Part shown: piece after piece, positions 1 to 6,803 of the stretch | How the letters are laid out: every line of letters starts with the position of its first letter | Numbering within the stretch: the stretch's first letter is position 1 | Origin: an uncultured Verrucomicrobiales bacterium | Lineage (GTDB): Bacteria > Verrucomicrobiota > Verrucomicrobiia > Verrucomicrobiales > Akkermansiaceae | DNA: 9,500 nt | Direction: 5' to 3' | NCBI GenBank assembly: GCA_937916135.1 | Contig: CALFTQ010000012.1 | Span: 1 to 9,500, forward strand | Program-made: the position numbers and the translations under genes | The notes under the pieces: generated by a model | Database searches by the model: none | Told to the model about the DNA's origin: nothing | What the model saw: the letters and a program-made list of their open reading frames with translations, nothing else

Positions 1-732
1 GATGGCGCACTGCCGGGCTCCGGGGATAGCGTAGATGGAGGAGGGTATGCCTTCATCGGTGATAAAGGCCTCGTAGGCGCCGTCATATAACAGGATGCTA
101 TCGTTTGCCAGCGCATAGTCCACCCACTCCTTCAGTTGCGCATATGTGGCGACTGCCCCTGTGGGATTATTCGGAAAGCAAAGATAGATAAGGTCGGTAT
201 GCTGTGCGGGGATACGGGGCACAAAATCATTCTCCGGGGTGCACGGCAGATACACCAGCCCCTCGTAGGAGCCGTCCGGACGGACGCAGCCGGTGTTGCC
301 GGCCATCACGTTGGTGTCCACATACACCGGGTAGACCGGATCCGGGATGGCGATGGTGTTATTGTGTGCAAAGATATCCAGTATGTTGCCGGTATCACAC
401 TTTGCCCCGTCAGATACAAAGATTTCATCGGCTCCCACTTCAATACCGCGTTGTTTGTAGGAGACTTTCGCAATGGCTTCTCGCAGCCATGCGTACCCCT
501 GTTCCGGCCCGTATCCGTGGAACGTTTCGCGCTTGCTCTGGTCATCCACGGCTGTGTGCATGGCATCAATGGCGGCTTGGGGGAGCGGCTCTGTCACATC
601 GCCAATGCCGCAGCGGATGATGTGGGGGGCTTTCTCCGGATTGGCTGCGGCAAATGCTGCTACGCGGCGCCCGATTTCCGGGAACAGGTACCCGCTTTGA
701 AGTTTGAGAAAATGTTGGTTTATGTTGGCCAT
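1..732 (-). CDS. dapL: LL-diaminopimelate aminotransferase, N-terminal part (3' end outside window)
   Basis: DapL is a PLP enzyme that converts tetrahydrodipicolinate to LL-diaminopimelate in one step, using glutamate as amino donor and bypassing the succinyl or acetyl DapD/DapC/DapE steps. The start is ATG 732-730, giving MANINQHFLKLQSGYLFPEI, the standard DapL opening. The frame stays open for 244 codons to the left edge, about 60 percent of the usual roughly 410. Visible motifs are GIGDVTEPLP (42-51), FHGYGPEQGY (71-80), SDGAKCDTGN (107-116, cofactor and substrate contact region), DPVYPVYVDTNVMAG (131-145), CFPNNPTG (185-192, containing the conserved Asn) and YDGAYEAFI (216-224, containing the conserved Asp and Tyr). 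The PLP-binding lysine lies beyond the window. The close match to the plant/bacterial DapL1 type and the position after dapF make the call firm. No Shine-Dalgarno sequence precedes it. Its presence suggests the cell uses the aminotransferase route of lysine synthesis. Confidence 0.96.
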   Translation of the reverse strand, partial: MANINQHFLKLQSGYLFPEIGRRVAAFAAANPEKAPHIIRCGIGDVTEPLPQAAIDAMHTAVDDQSKRETFHGYGPEQGYAWLREAIAKVSYKQRGIEVGADEIFVSDGAKCDTGNILDIFAHNNTIAIPDPVYPVYVDTNVMAGNTGCVRPDGSYEGLVYLPCTPENDFVPRIPAQHTDLIYLCFPNNPTGAVATYAQLKEWVDYALANDSILLYDGAYEAFITDEGIPSSIYAIPGARQCAI

Positions 733-775
733 GATATAAATGTTGGGTTGATGATGAAAAAACGGATTGCAGTTA
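733..775 (-). other. dapF-dapL intergenic gap
   Basis: This 43-base gap is the longest non-coding stretch in the window. On the minus strand it is A/C/T-rich, has a run of six T (near 756-761) and no GGAGG-like element before the dapL ATG. I see no inverted repeat before the T run, so I do not call a terminator, and no TAnnTTTG promoter box. It is best read as an ordinary spacer within one transcript. Confidence 0.7.
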
Positions 776-1603
776 TCACGAAGGAACGGAGATTTCCCCA
801 CGGAAGACAATGGTTGCCGGTCCCGTGAGGGTAACATCGGAGAATTCCGTGCTCCCGATGCGGGTAAACGCTACCGAGAGGGTATCCCCCCCGGCCACAT
901 CCACCTTGATGGGGCTTGCGGCTCCGGTAAGGGCAGCGTGCAGCAGGGCTGTAGCCGTGATTCCGGTGCCGCAGGCCAGGGTTTCTCCCTCAACTCCGCG
1001 TTCATAGGTGCGCAGCATGAGGTGCCGGTCAGACATCACCGTTGCAAAGTCCGCATTGGTTCCGGCGGGGGCAAAGCTGCGGTGGTAGCGCAGGTAGGCC
1101 CCCATTGTGTTCAAATCGATGTTCTCCACATCGGGCAGGAAGACAACGGCATGCGGCACCCCGGTGTTCAGAAAATGAACCGGTGCGGGAATGATGTTAT
1201 CCGCCGGCAGGATGTTGAGTTTAAGCCCATGCGGATTGGTCAGCCGGATGCTGACGCTTCCGTCCGGATTCACGAGTCCCCGAACTGTGCCGGCCAGGGT
1301 TTCGAAACAAAGCTTTGTTATTTTCCCTCCTGACAAATGAGATACGAATGCGGTGAAGCAGCGGGCTCCGTTGCCGCACATTTCGGCTTCCCCTCCATCT
1401 GCATTGTAATACCGCATGCGCACATCTGCCATATTCTGAGATGGTTCGACGGCGATGAGTCCATCTGCCCCGATACCGAAACGGCGGTTGCATAGGCGGG
1501 CTATGTTTTCCCCCGTCAGTAAGTGACTGAGGGCGAGGTCGCGGTTATCGACCATGACGAAGTCATTTCCGGCTCCGGTCATTTTGTAGAACGGAATAAT
1601 CAT
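776..1603 (-). CDS. dapF: Diaminopimelate epimerase
   Basis: DapF interconverts LL- and meso-diaminopimelate without a cofactor, giving the meso form for peptidoglycan cross-links and lysine. I place the start at ATG 1603, which overlaps the carB TGA as ATGA and begins MIIPFYKMTGAGNDF, the normal family start. An in-frame ATG at 1627 would add eight residues that read like spill-over from carB. The chosen protein is 275 residues, the usual length. Numbered from that start, the two catalytic cysteines are Cys76 in EMCGNGARC and Cys211 in GETLACGTG. Also visible are GIGADGLI (43-50), NTGVPHAV (146-153), and the NADF and YERGVEGET stretches of the second lobe. The neighbour downstream is dapL, whose product LL-diaminopimelate is the substrate here, so the two genes form a two-step unit. 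The gap between them is 43 bases. Identity is very secure. Confidence 0.97.
   Translation of the reverse strand: MIIPFYKMTGAGNDFVMVDNRDLALSHLLTGENIARLCNRRFGIGADGLIAVEPSQNMADVRMRYYNADGGEAEMCGNGARCFTAFVSHLSGGKITKLCFETLAGTVRGLVNPDGSVSIRLTNPHGLKLNILPADNIIPAPVHFLNTGVPHAVVFLPDVENIDLNTMGAYLRYHRSFAPAGTNADFATVMSDRHLMLRTYERGVEGETLACGTGITATALLHAALTGAASPIKVDVAGGDTLSVAFTRIGSTEFSDVTLTGPATIVFRGEISVPS
1600..1603 (-). promoter_or_regulatory. ATGA stop/start overlap, carB to dapF
   Basis: The carB TGA (1602-1600) and a dapF ATG (1603-1601) share an ATGA. This decides the dapF start in favour of 1603 over the in-frame ATG at 1627 and suggests translational coupling. Confidence 0.8.
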
Positions 1604-4600
1604 TGTTGGCTTGTGGTTGGTGTGCAATTCTGCTTGTTGGTAGTCGGGATGAGGTGCCTGTGGTATTCCTGAATACTGTATACTTCATATCGGCCAAAGG
1701 ACATTTTCTCCTCTAACCCGCTGATGGCAGCCACTGCGCCGGAAGCCGTTGTGGTGATGGGGATTCCGGCGGCGACTGCCTGCGAGCGCATCTGCGTTTC
1801 ATCCAGCATGGGGGAGGTGCCTGATTCGGAGGTATTGATAATCCAGTTGATTTCTCTGTCCCTGATTAAATCCAGCACATTGGGGCGCCCGCGGGATATG
1901 CGGTAGACTGCCCGGGTTTTGATACCGGCATTGTACAGCATGGTTGATGTGCCGATAGTGGCGTAAATCGTAAAGCCATAGCGTTGAAGTGTGGCGGCGA
2001 GCGGTACAAACAATTCCTTGTCACTATCCCTGACGGACATGAATACACTGCCGGAGTCGGGTAGCTCGGTTCCGGCTGCCATCTGGCTCTTGAGGTAAGC
2101 CAGCCCCCAATCTCTGTCGATGCTCATGACTTCTCCCGTTGATTTCATTTCCGGGCTCAGCATTACATCAGCCCCGGGGAATTTGATGAAGGGGAATACA
2201 GCCTCTTTGACGGCATAGTAGGGGAGTTTTACTTCTTCCGTGAACCCCAATTGTTCCAATTTAGCGCCGACCATGCACAGAGCTGCCAGCCCGGCCAGCG
2301 ACCTGCCTATTGCCTTGCTCACAAAGGGAACCGTTCGCGAGGCTCGGGGATTCACCTCAATCATGTAGAGTTCTCCATCCTTGACGGCCAGTTGCATGTT
2401 CATCAGTCCGCATATATGCAGAGCTTTCGAGAACGCATGCGCAAAGGTGCGCACTTTGTCCTGAAGTTCCGGCGAGAGGGTGACCGGTGGCAGCACAGAG
2501 GCTGAATCCCCCGAGTGAATACCGGCCGGTTCCACATGTTCCAGAATCCCGCCGATGACGGTGACTTCTCCATCCGATACGCAATCAACGTCCAGTTCTA
2601 CGGCGTTCTCCAGAAATCGGTCTATCAGAATGGGGGTGCCTTCGGATACGACGGTCGCTTGCTCCGCAAAGTAACGAAGTTCCGATTCCTTGTAGACAAT
2701 CACCATACCGCGACCGCCCAGCACATAAGACGGACGAACGAGCACCGGGTAACCGATGCGCCGAGCCACGCTCAACGCCTCATCTACTGTGCAGGCAATG
2801 CCGTTCTCGGGCTGTCGGATGCCGATTTCTTTTGCCAGATTGCGGAAATAGTCCCTATCTTCTGCCTGTGCAATGTGCTCCGGCGAGGTGCCTATGATGT
2901 TCACCCCGGCATCTTTGAGCTGTTGTGCGAGATTTAAGGGAGTTTGACCGCCGAACTGAACGATTGCTCCGCAACATTGCTCTCGCTTGTAAATGGGCAG
3001 CAAATCTTCGAGTGTCAATGGTTCAAAATAAAGCTTGTCAGAAGTGTCGTAGTCTGTTGAAACGGTTTCGGGGTTGGAATTCACCATGACTACTTCATAG
3101 CCGGCCTGCCGAAGAGCCGCAGCCGCCTGGCAGCAGCAGTAATCAAACTCAATGCCTTGCCCGATTCGGTTGGGACCGCCACCGATTATCATGATGCTTT
3201 TCTTCCCGGGGGATACGCGCGGCGCTTCTCCCTGCGTGCTGTACGAACTGTAATAATAGGGGGTAAGTGCCTCAAACTCGCCGGCGCAGGTATCTACTGC
3301 TGCATATCCCGGCTGCAGGCCTATGCGTTCTCGCGCAGAACGGACATCCGCCTCGCGGCAATGCAGGATGTGTGCTATCTGCCTGTCGCTGTACCCCAGC
3401 TCCTTGGCCTGGAGGAAAAGCGGGAAATCCGCTTCCATTCCACGCAAGGAGCCGGCTGATGCTATTTCATCCTCAAAAGCGGCCAGTTCAGCAAGGTGGC
3501 GCAGGAAATAGGCATCTATCCCGGTAAGTTCCTGCACGCGTTGTACAGACCAGTGCCGTCGGAAAGCCGCCCGAATGTAGAAAATCCGCCCATCATTCGG
3601 GCGGGTTAGTTCGGCCTGTAATTGCATGTCTGTAGCTTGTTCGTAAGTGGCATCTTTACCATCTGCACCGAAACCGAAGCGCCCTGTTTCCAGTGAGCGC
3701 AGGGCTTTCTGCAGGCTTTGCTTCAGGTTACGCCCTATTGCCATAACCTCTCCCACGGATTTCATCTGAGTGCCGAGAGAGCTGTCTGCGTTGGGGAACT
3801 TCTCGAAAGTGAATCTCGGGATTTTGGTGACAACGTAATCAAGCGCCGGTTCAAAGCAGGAAGGGGTGTGGCCTGTTATATCATTTTTCAGTTCCGGTAA
3901 GTTATAACCAACTGCCAGCAAGGCGGCAATTTTGGCAATGGGGAATCCCGTGGCCTTGCTGGCAAGCGCACTCGAGCGGCTTACTCGCGGATTCATTTCA
4001 ATAATGATTCGCCGCCCGGTCTCCGGATGCACAGCCCATTGCACGTTAGAACCACCGGTCTGTACGCCAATGGCTTTTAACACGCGCAGCGAATCATCGC
4101 GCATGGCCTGATACTCTGCATCGGAAAGTGTCTGAATGGGAGCAATGGTAATCGAGTCGCCCGTGTGGACCCCCATGGGATCCAGGTTTTCGATGGAGCA
4201 GACAATCACACTGTTTCCCGCTCTATCCGTCATGACTTCCATCTCAAACTCCTTCCAGCCCAACAGAGATTCTTCGATGAGTACCTCGCTGTTCAGGCTG
4301 GCTGCCAATCCCCGGCGCACAATGTCCGCAAACTCCTCCGGCGTGTGAGCTATGCCACCGCCCGTGCCGCCCAGGGTGAAGCCGGGGCGTATGATGAGTG
4401 GCCAGCTCCCGATGGTGCCGGCTACGGCTTCTGCTTCCTGCAGGGTGTGTGCAGACCCGGAGCGGGGCATGGCAAGCCCGAGTCCGTTCATGGTTTCTTT
4501 GAAAAGCTGTCTGTCCTCAGCGCGGCGAATGGCTGCTGCCGACGCACCGATTAGCTCCACGTTGTAGCGTTTCAATACGCCGCTTTCCTCCAGCTCCATG

Positions 4601-4896
4601 GCCAGATTGAGAGCCGTCTGTCCGCCAAGTGTAGGTAAAAGAGCATCCGGTCTCTCTCTGCGTATGATTTTATGCACAATATCGGCAGTCAACGGCTCAA
4701 TGTATGTTCGGTCTGCCATGTCGGGGTCAGTCATGATTGTGGCCGGATTGGAATTAATCAGCACAACCTCATAGCCATCCTCCCTCAGAGCTTTACATGC
4801 CTGGGTTCCGGAGTAATCGAACTCACACCCCTGACCGATGATGATGGGGCCTGAACCAATGAGTAGAATCTTGTGTATATCTGTTCGTCTGGGCAT
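1600..4896 (-). CDS. carB: Carbamoyl-phosphate synthase large subunit
   Basis: CarB makes carbamoyl phosphate from bicarbonate, ammonia delivered by CarA, and two ATP. At 1098 residues it is slightly longer than the usual 1060-1080. Two homologous ATP-grasp halves are visible. The first starts with IGSGPIIIGQG (13-23), with RPGFTLGGTGGG at 170-181 and the metal-binding IIEMNPRVSRSS at 298-309. The second starts with IGGGPNRIGQGIEFDY (571-586), with VRPSYVLGGRG at 720-730 and MIEVNPRASR at 845-854. The C-terminal MGS-like regulatory domain (about 950-1060) keeps SVRDSDK, ATIGTS and IINTS, positions that bind the phosphate of UMP or IMP in E. coli, so nucleotide control is plausible. An extra low-complexity tail of about 20 residues ends the protein, with PTTNKQ and PTTSQQ repeating. 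The gene follows nadE by 12 bases, without a Shine-Dalgarno sequence, and its TGA overlaps the dapF ATG. Its partner carA is separated from it only by nadE. Confidence 0.97.
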   Translation of the reverse strand: MPRRTDIHKILLIGSGPIIIGQGCEFDYSGTQACKALREDGYEVVLINSNPATIMTDPDMADRTYIEPLTADIVHKIIRRERPDALLPTLGGQTALNLAMELEESGVLKRYNVELIGASAAAIRRAEDRQLFKETMNGLGLAMPRSGSAHTLQEAEAVAGTIGSWPLIIRPGFTLGGTGGGIAHTPEEFADIVRRGLAASLNSEVLIEESLLGWKEFEMEVMTDRAGNSVIVCSIENLDPMGVHTGDSITIAPIQTLSDAEYQAMRDDSLRVLKAIGVQTGGSNVQWAVHPETGRRIIIEMNPRVSRSSALASKATGFPIAKIAALLAVGYNLPELKNDITGHTPSCFEPALDYVVTKIPRFTFEKFPNADSSLGTQMKSVGEVMAIGRNLKQSLQKALRSLETGRFGFGADGKDATYEQATDMQLQAELTRPNDGRIFYIRAAFRRHWSVQRVQELTGIDAYFLRHLAELAAFEDEIASAGSLRGMEADFPLFLQAKELGYSDRQIAHILHCREADVRSARERIGLQPGYAAVDTCAGEFEALTPYYYSSYSTQGEAPRVSPGKKSIMIIGGGPNRIGQGIEFDYCCCQAAAALRQAGYEVVMVNSNPETVSTDYDTSDKLYFEPLTLEDLLPIYKREQCCGAIVQFGGQTPLNLAQQLKDAGVNIIGTSPEHIAQAEDRDYFRNLAKEIGIRQPENGIACTVDEALSVARRIGYPVLVRPSYVLGGRGMVIVYKESELRYFAEQATVVSEGTPILIDRFLENAVELDVDCVSDGEVTVIGGILEHVEPAGIHSGDSASVLPPVTLSPELQDKVRTFAHAFSKALHICGLMNMQLAVKDGELYMIEVNPRASRTVPFVSKAIGRSLAGLAALCMVGAKLEQLGFTEEVKLPYYAVKEAVFPFIKFPGADVMLSPEMKSTGEVMSIDRDWGLAYLKSQMAAGTELPDSGSVFMSVRDSDKELFVPLAATLQRYGFTIYATIGTSTMLYNAGIKTRAVYRISRGRPNVLDLIRDREINWIINTSESGTSPMLDETQMRSQAVAAGIPITTTASGAVAAISGLEEKMSFGRYEVYSIQEYHRHLIPTTNKQNCTPTTSQQ

Positions 4897-4908
4897 AAGA
4901 ATGAATAG

Positions 4909-5688
4909 TTAGTTTTGTGGGGATGCAACAAAATTAGGGAAAGGGAAGAGCGGATGTGGCATTCGCACAATGTCTTGCTTGAAGCGGTTTAGGCGGTAAA
5001 GATTCTGCACTTTTCTTCTGAACTCCGCACTGCCTGCGTTGAGTCGAATAAGTCGGTCGAGTTCGGCATAAGTAAACCCGAGCCGCTCTTCATCCGTGCT
5101 TTGCTGTAAGCCGTCAGTCGGTGTTTTGTGAACAATGTGAGCAGGCAGGCCAAGCCAATCTCCCAGAGCCTTGACCTCGGTGACCGTCAGGCCTTGGATG
5201 GGCGCGTAACAACCGGCATTGTCGCCGAATTGGGTCGCGTAGCCCACGATATCTTCTGATAAATTGGAGGTGTTGATGACAAAGGCTGCGGGCTCGCACT
5301 GGGCTATGGCAAAGAGGGTTGCCATACGCAACCTTGCCGGCAGATTGATGCAGCAGACCTCACTTATGTTACACCGGGGGCTGAGCTCGTTCAGCAAGGC
5401 TGTAAAACATGGGTTGATATTGACTTCCAGACTGCGAATGCCCAGCCGTTCCACAACTTCCCGAGCATCGCGGATGTCACTTTGCATGCCATTGGGCAGC
5501 AGAACTCCCAGCACGTGTTTTGCACCGAAAATCCGCGCCAGCAGGGCTGCCACAACGGCGGAATCTTTGCCGCCGCTTATACCGACAACAAACTGCTTAG
5601 CCTCAACTTCTGCCGACCAGTGTCGCAGATGAGCTTCAATATGCAGAAATGCGGCCTGAGCATTAAAATGATATGTAGACGTGTTCAT
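4909..5688 (-). CDS. nadE: Ammonia-dependent NAD+ synthetase
   Basis: NadE makes NAD+ from nicotinic acid adenine dinucleotide, ATP and ammonia, the last step of NAD synthesis. The protein is 259 residues, the size of the single-domain ammonia-dependent form. It has no nitrilase-type glutaminase domain, so it cannot take nitrogen from glutamine by itself. The ATP-binding PP-loop is SGGKDS at 38-43 within VVGISGGKDSAVVAALL. The substrate region has NTSNLSEDIVGYATQFGD at 139-156, matching the family GTGNKSE...GYFTKYGD pattern, and KTPTDGLQ at 188-195 matches the conserved K-x-P-S/T loop. ATG 5688 overlaps the carA stop as ATGA, which fixes the start and suggests translational coupling. It sits between carA and carB, an unusual place that may give it a nearby source of ammonia; that is inference. 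carB begins 12 bases downstream. No truncation or frameshift is seen. Identity is secure. Confidence 0.96.
   Translation of the reverse strand: MNTSTYHFNAQAAFLHIEAHLRHWSAEVEAKQFVVGISGGKDSAVVAALLARIFGAKHVLGVLLPNGMQSDIRDAREVVERLGIRSLEVNINPCFTALLNELSPRCNISEVCCINLPARLRMATLFAIAQCEPAAFVINTSNLSEDIVGYATQFGDNAGCYAPIQGLTVTEVKALGDWLGLPAHIVHKTPTDGLQQSTDEERLGFTYAELDRLIRLNAGSAEFRRKVQNLYRLNRFKQDIVRMPHPLFPFPNFVASPQN
4929..4936 (-). promoter_or_regulatory. Possible Bacteroidota -7 box upstream of carB
   Basis: The minus strand reads TAATTTTG here, matching the Bacteroidota sigma-A -7 consensus TAnnTTTG. It lies 32 bases before the carB ATG, inside the 3' end of nadE. No TTTG or TTG -33 element is seen at about 19-21 bases upstream, and the bases also encode Asn-Phe, so this may be chance. 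Low confidence. Confidence 0.2.
5685..5688 (-). promoter_or_regulatory. ATGA stop/start overlap, carA to nadE
   Basis: The carA TGA (5687-5685) and the nadE ATG (5688-5686) share an ATGA. This arrangement usually means translational coupling by ribosome re-initiation. It supports the nadE start and co-expression of NadE with the CarA glutaminase. Confidence 0.8.
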
Positions 5689-6803
5689 GAGTTTTCAATC
5701 AACGTTCGAAAGGTGCGGAAGAGGGTGCCCGCATCGTGCGGTCCGGGGGCGGCCTCCGGGTGGAACTGCACGCTGAAAGCCGGTTCCGTTCGGTGGCGTA
5801 TGCCCTCGATGCTGTTATCATTGAGGTTAATATGCGTGAGTTCCAGACAGGATGGTAAATCCCGCAAGGCAAAATTATGATTCTGGCTGGTGATGTCCAC
5901 CTGACCGCTCTGTATATTCAGCACCGGATGATTGCAGCCGTGGTGACCGAAGGTAAGTCGGTGGCATTTTGCCCCGCATGCAAGCCCCAGCAGCTGGTGC
6001 CCCAGGCAGATTCCCATCATAGGTACCCGCCCAAGCAATTCGCGGACTGCCTGCTGTGCGTAGCCCAGTGCAGAGGGATCGGCAGGGCCATTGGACAGAA
6101 ATACACCATCCGGCCGCATGCGCAAAACCTCAGCAGCAGAAGTATGTGCCGGGACTACCATCACTTGCATATCCTGCTTTTGCATGCTCCTCAGGATATT
6201 GTATTTTATGCCAAAATCGTACGCCACAATTCTGTATTTGCCCTGCGGATTTATTTCGTATGTATTCGGAGTGGTCACGCGCGAAGCGTAATCCTGCCCG
6301 TCCAGGCCTTCCCATACTGCGGCAAGCGCAATGGCAGTGGATTCGTCCATGGGCTCCTCGCTGACATGAAGATAGGCCCGTTGGGTACCGTGCGTGCGCA
6401 GATGCAAGGTAAGTGAACGTGTATCCACCCCGGCAATAGCCGGTATACCTTGGCGTTGCAGATAGGTTCCCAGTGCCTCTTCGGACCTGAAGTTTGCAGG
6501 CGGATTGAGTTCATGTACAACGAGTCCGTTCAGAAAACAGCCCCGGGATTCTGCGTCCTGCTCCGTACAGCCATAATTTCCGATTTCCGGTGAAGTGAGT
6601 GTCACAATCTGTCCGGCATAGGATGGGTCGGTTACGATTTCCTGATAGCCAGTCATGCCTGTGTTAAAGACCACTTCTCCCGGTGTATCCACCGGGGCAC
6701 CCACAGAGTACCCCCTGAACACCGTGCCGTCAGCCAGGGCTAGAAAGGCGCGGCGTTCTCTTTTTGCTTTCCATCTGTATTCCATATCAATAGGTTCGTT
6801 CAT
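5685..6803 (-). CDS. carA: Carbamoyl-phosphate synthase small (glutaminase) subunit
   Basis: CarA hydrolyses glutamine and passes ammonia through a tunnel to CarB, which makes carbamoyl phosphate for pyrimidines and arginine. The protein is 372 residues, close to the usual size. The N-terminal domain has FNTGMTGYQEIVTDPSY at 46-62. The class I glutaminase domain starts near 190 (VAYDFGIKYNIL) and has Cys266 in GICLGHQ, plus His348 and Glu350 in FHPEA, so the catalytic triad is intact. Around the active site, SNGPADP (237-243), HHGCNHPV (287-294) and SQNHNFAL (306-313) differ from E. coli GPGDP, HHGGNHPV and QNHGFAV. The start is uncertain. ATG 6803 overlaps the purF end by 17 bases, while ATG 6785 (residue 7) begins just after the purF stop. 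Family similarity begins only near residue 15, so either could be used. The 3' end overlaps nadE by four bases. Expression is probably coupled to purF upstream and nadE downstream. Confidence 0.95.
   Translation of the reverse strand: MNEPIDMEYRWKAKRERRAFLALADGTVFRGYSVGAPVDTPGEVVFNTGMTGYQEIVTDPSYAGQIVTLTSPEIGNYGCTEQDAESRGCFLNGLVVHELNPPANFRSEEALGTYLQRQGIPAIAGVDTRSLTLHLRTHGTQRAYLHVSEEPMDESTAIALAAVWEGLDGQDYASRVTTPNTYEINPQGKYRIVAYDFGIKYNILRSMQKQDMQVMVVPAHTSAAEVLRMRPDGVFLSNGPADPSALGYAQQAVRELLGRVPMMGICLGHQLLGLACGAKCHRLTFGHHGCNHPVLNIQSGQVDITSQNHNFALRDLPSCLELTHINLNDNSIEGIRHRTEPAFSVQFHPEAAPGPHDAGTLFRTFRTLIENS

Noticed and set aside
745..775. T-run after dapF as a rho-independent terminator
   Set aside because: No GC-rich inverted repeat precedes the six T residues on the minus strand.
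136..828. 230-codon open frame on the plus strand
   Set aside because: It runs antisense across dapL, the spacer and the end of dapF, both of which match their families end to end. Its composition (Cys, His, Arg and Gly rich, no recognisable motif) fits a mirror-frame shadow.
1604..1627. Alternative dapF start at ATG 1627
   Set aside because: It adds MHTNHKPT, which lies in the carB tail and has no family counterpart; the ATGA at 1603 gives the standard N-terminus.
2515..2937. 140-codon plus-strand frame inside carB, and similar frames at 767-1333, 5877-6416 and 8779-9225
   Set aside because: All lie wholly antisense to well-conserved genes, show no domain I recognise and have no ribosome binding or promoter signal.
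4897..4908. Pyrimidine- or nitrogen-responsive leader (attenuator or riboswitch) before carB
   Set aside because: The gap is only 12 bases and there is no room for, or sign of, a structured leader; the same holds for the other junctions.
5870..5877. Third TAATTTTG copy as a promoter
   Set aside because: It lies about 180 bases before nadE inside conserved carA coding for His-Asn-Phe-Ala and has no -33 element.
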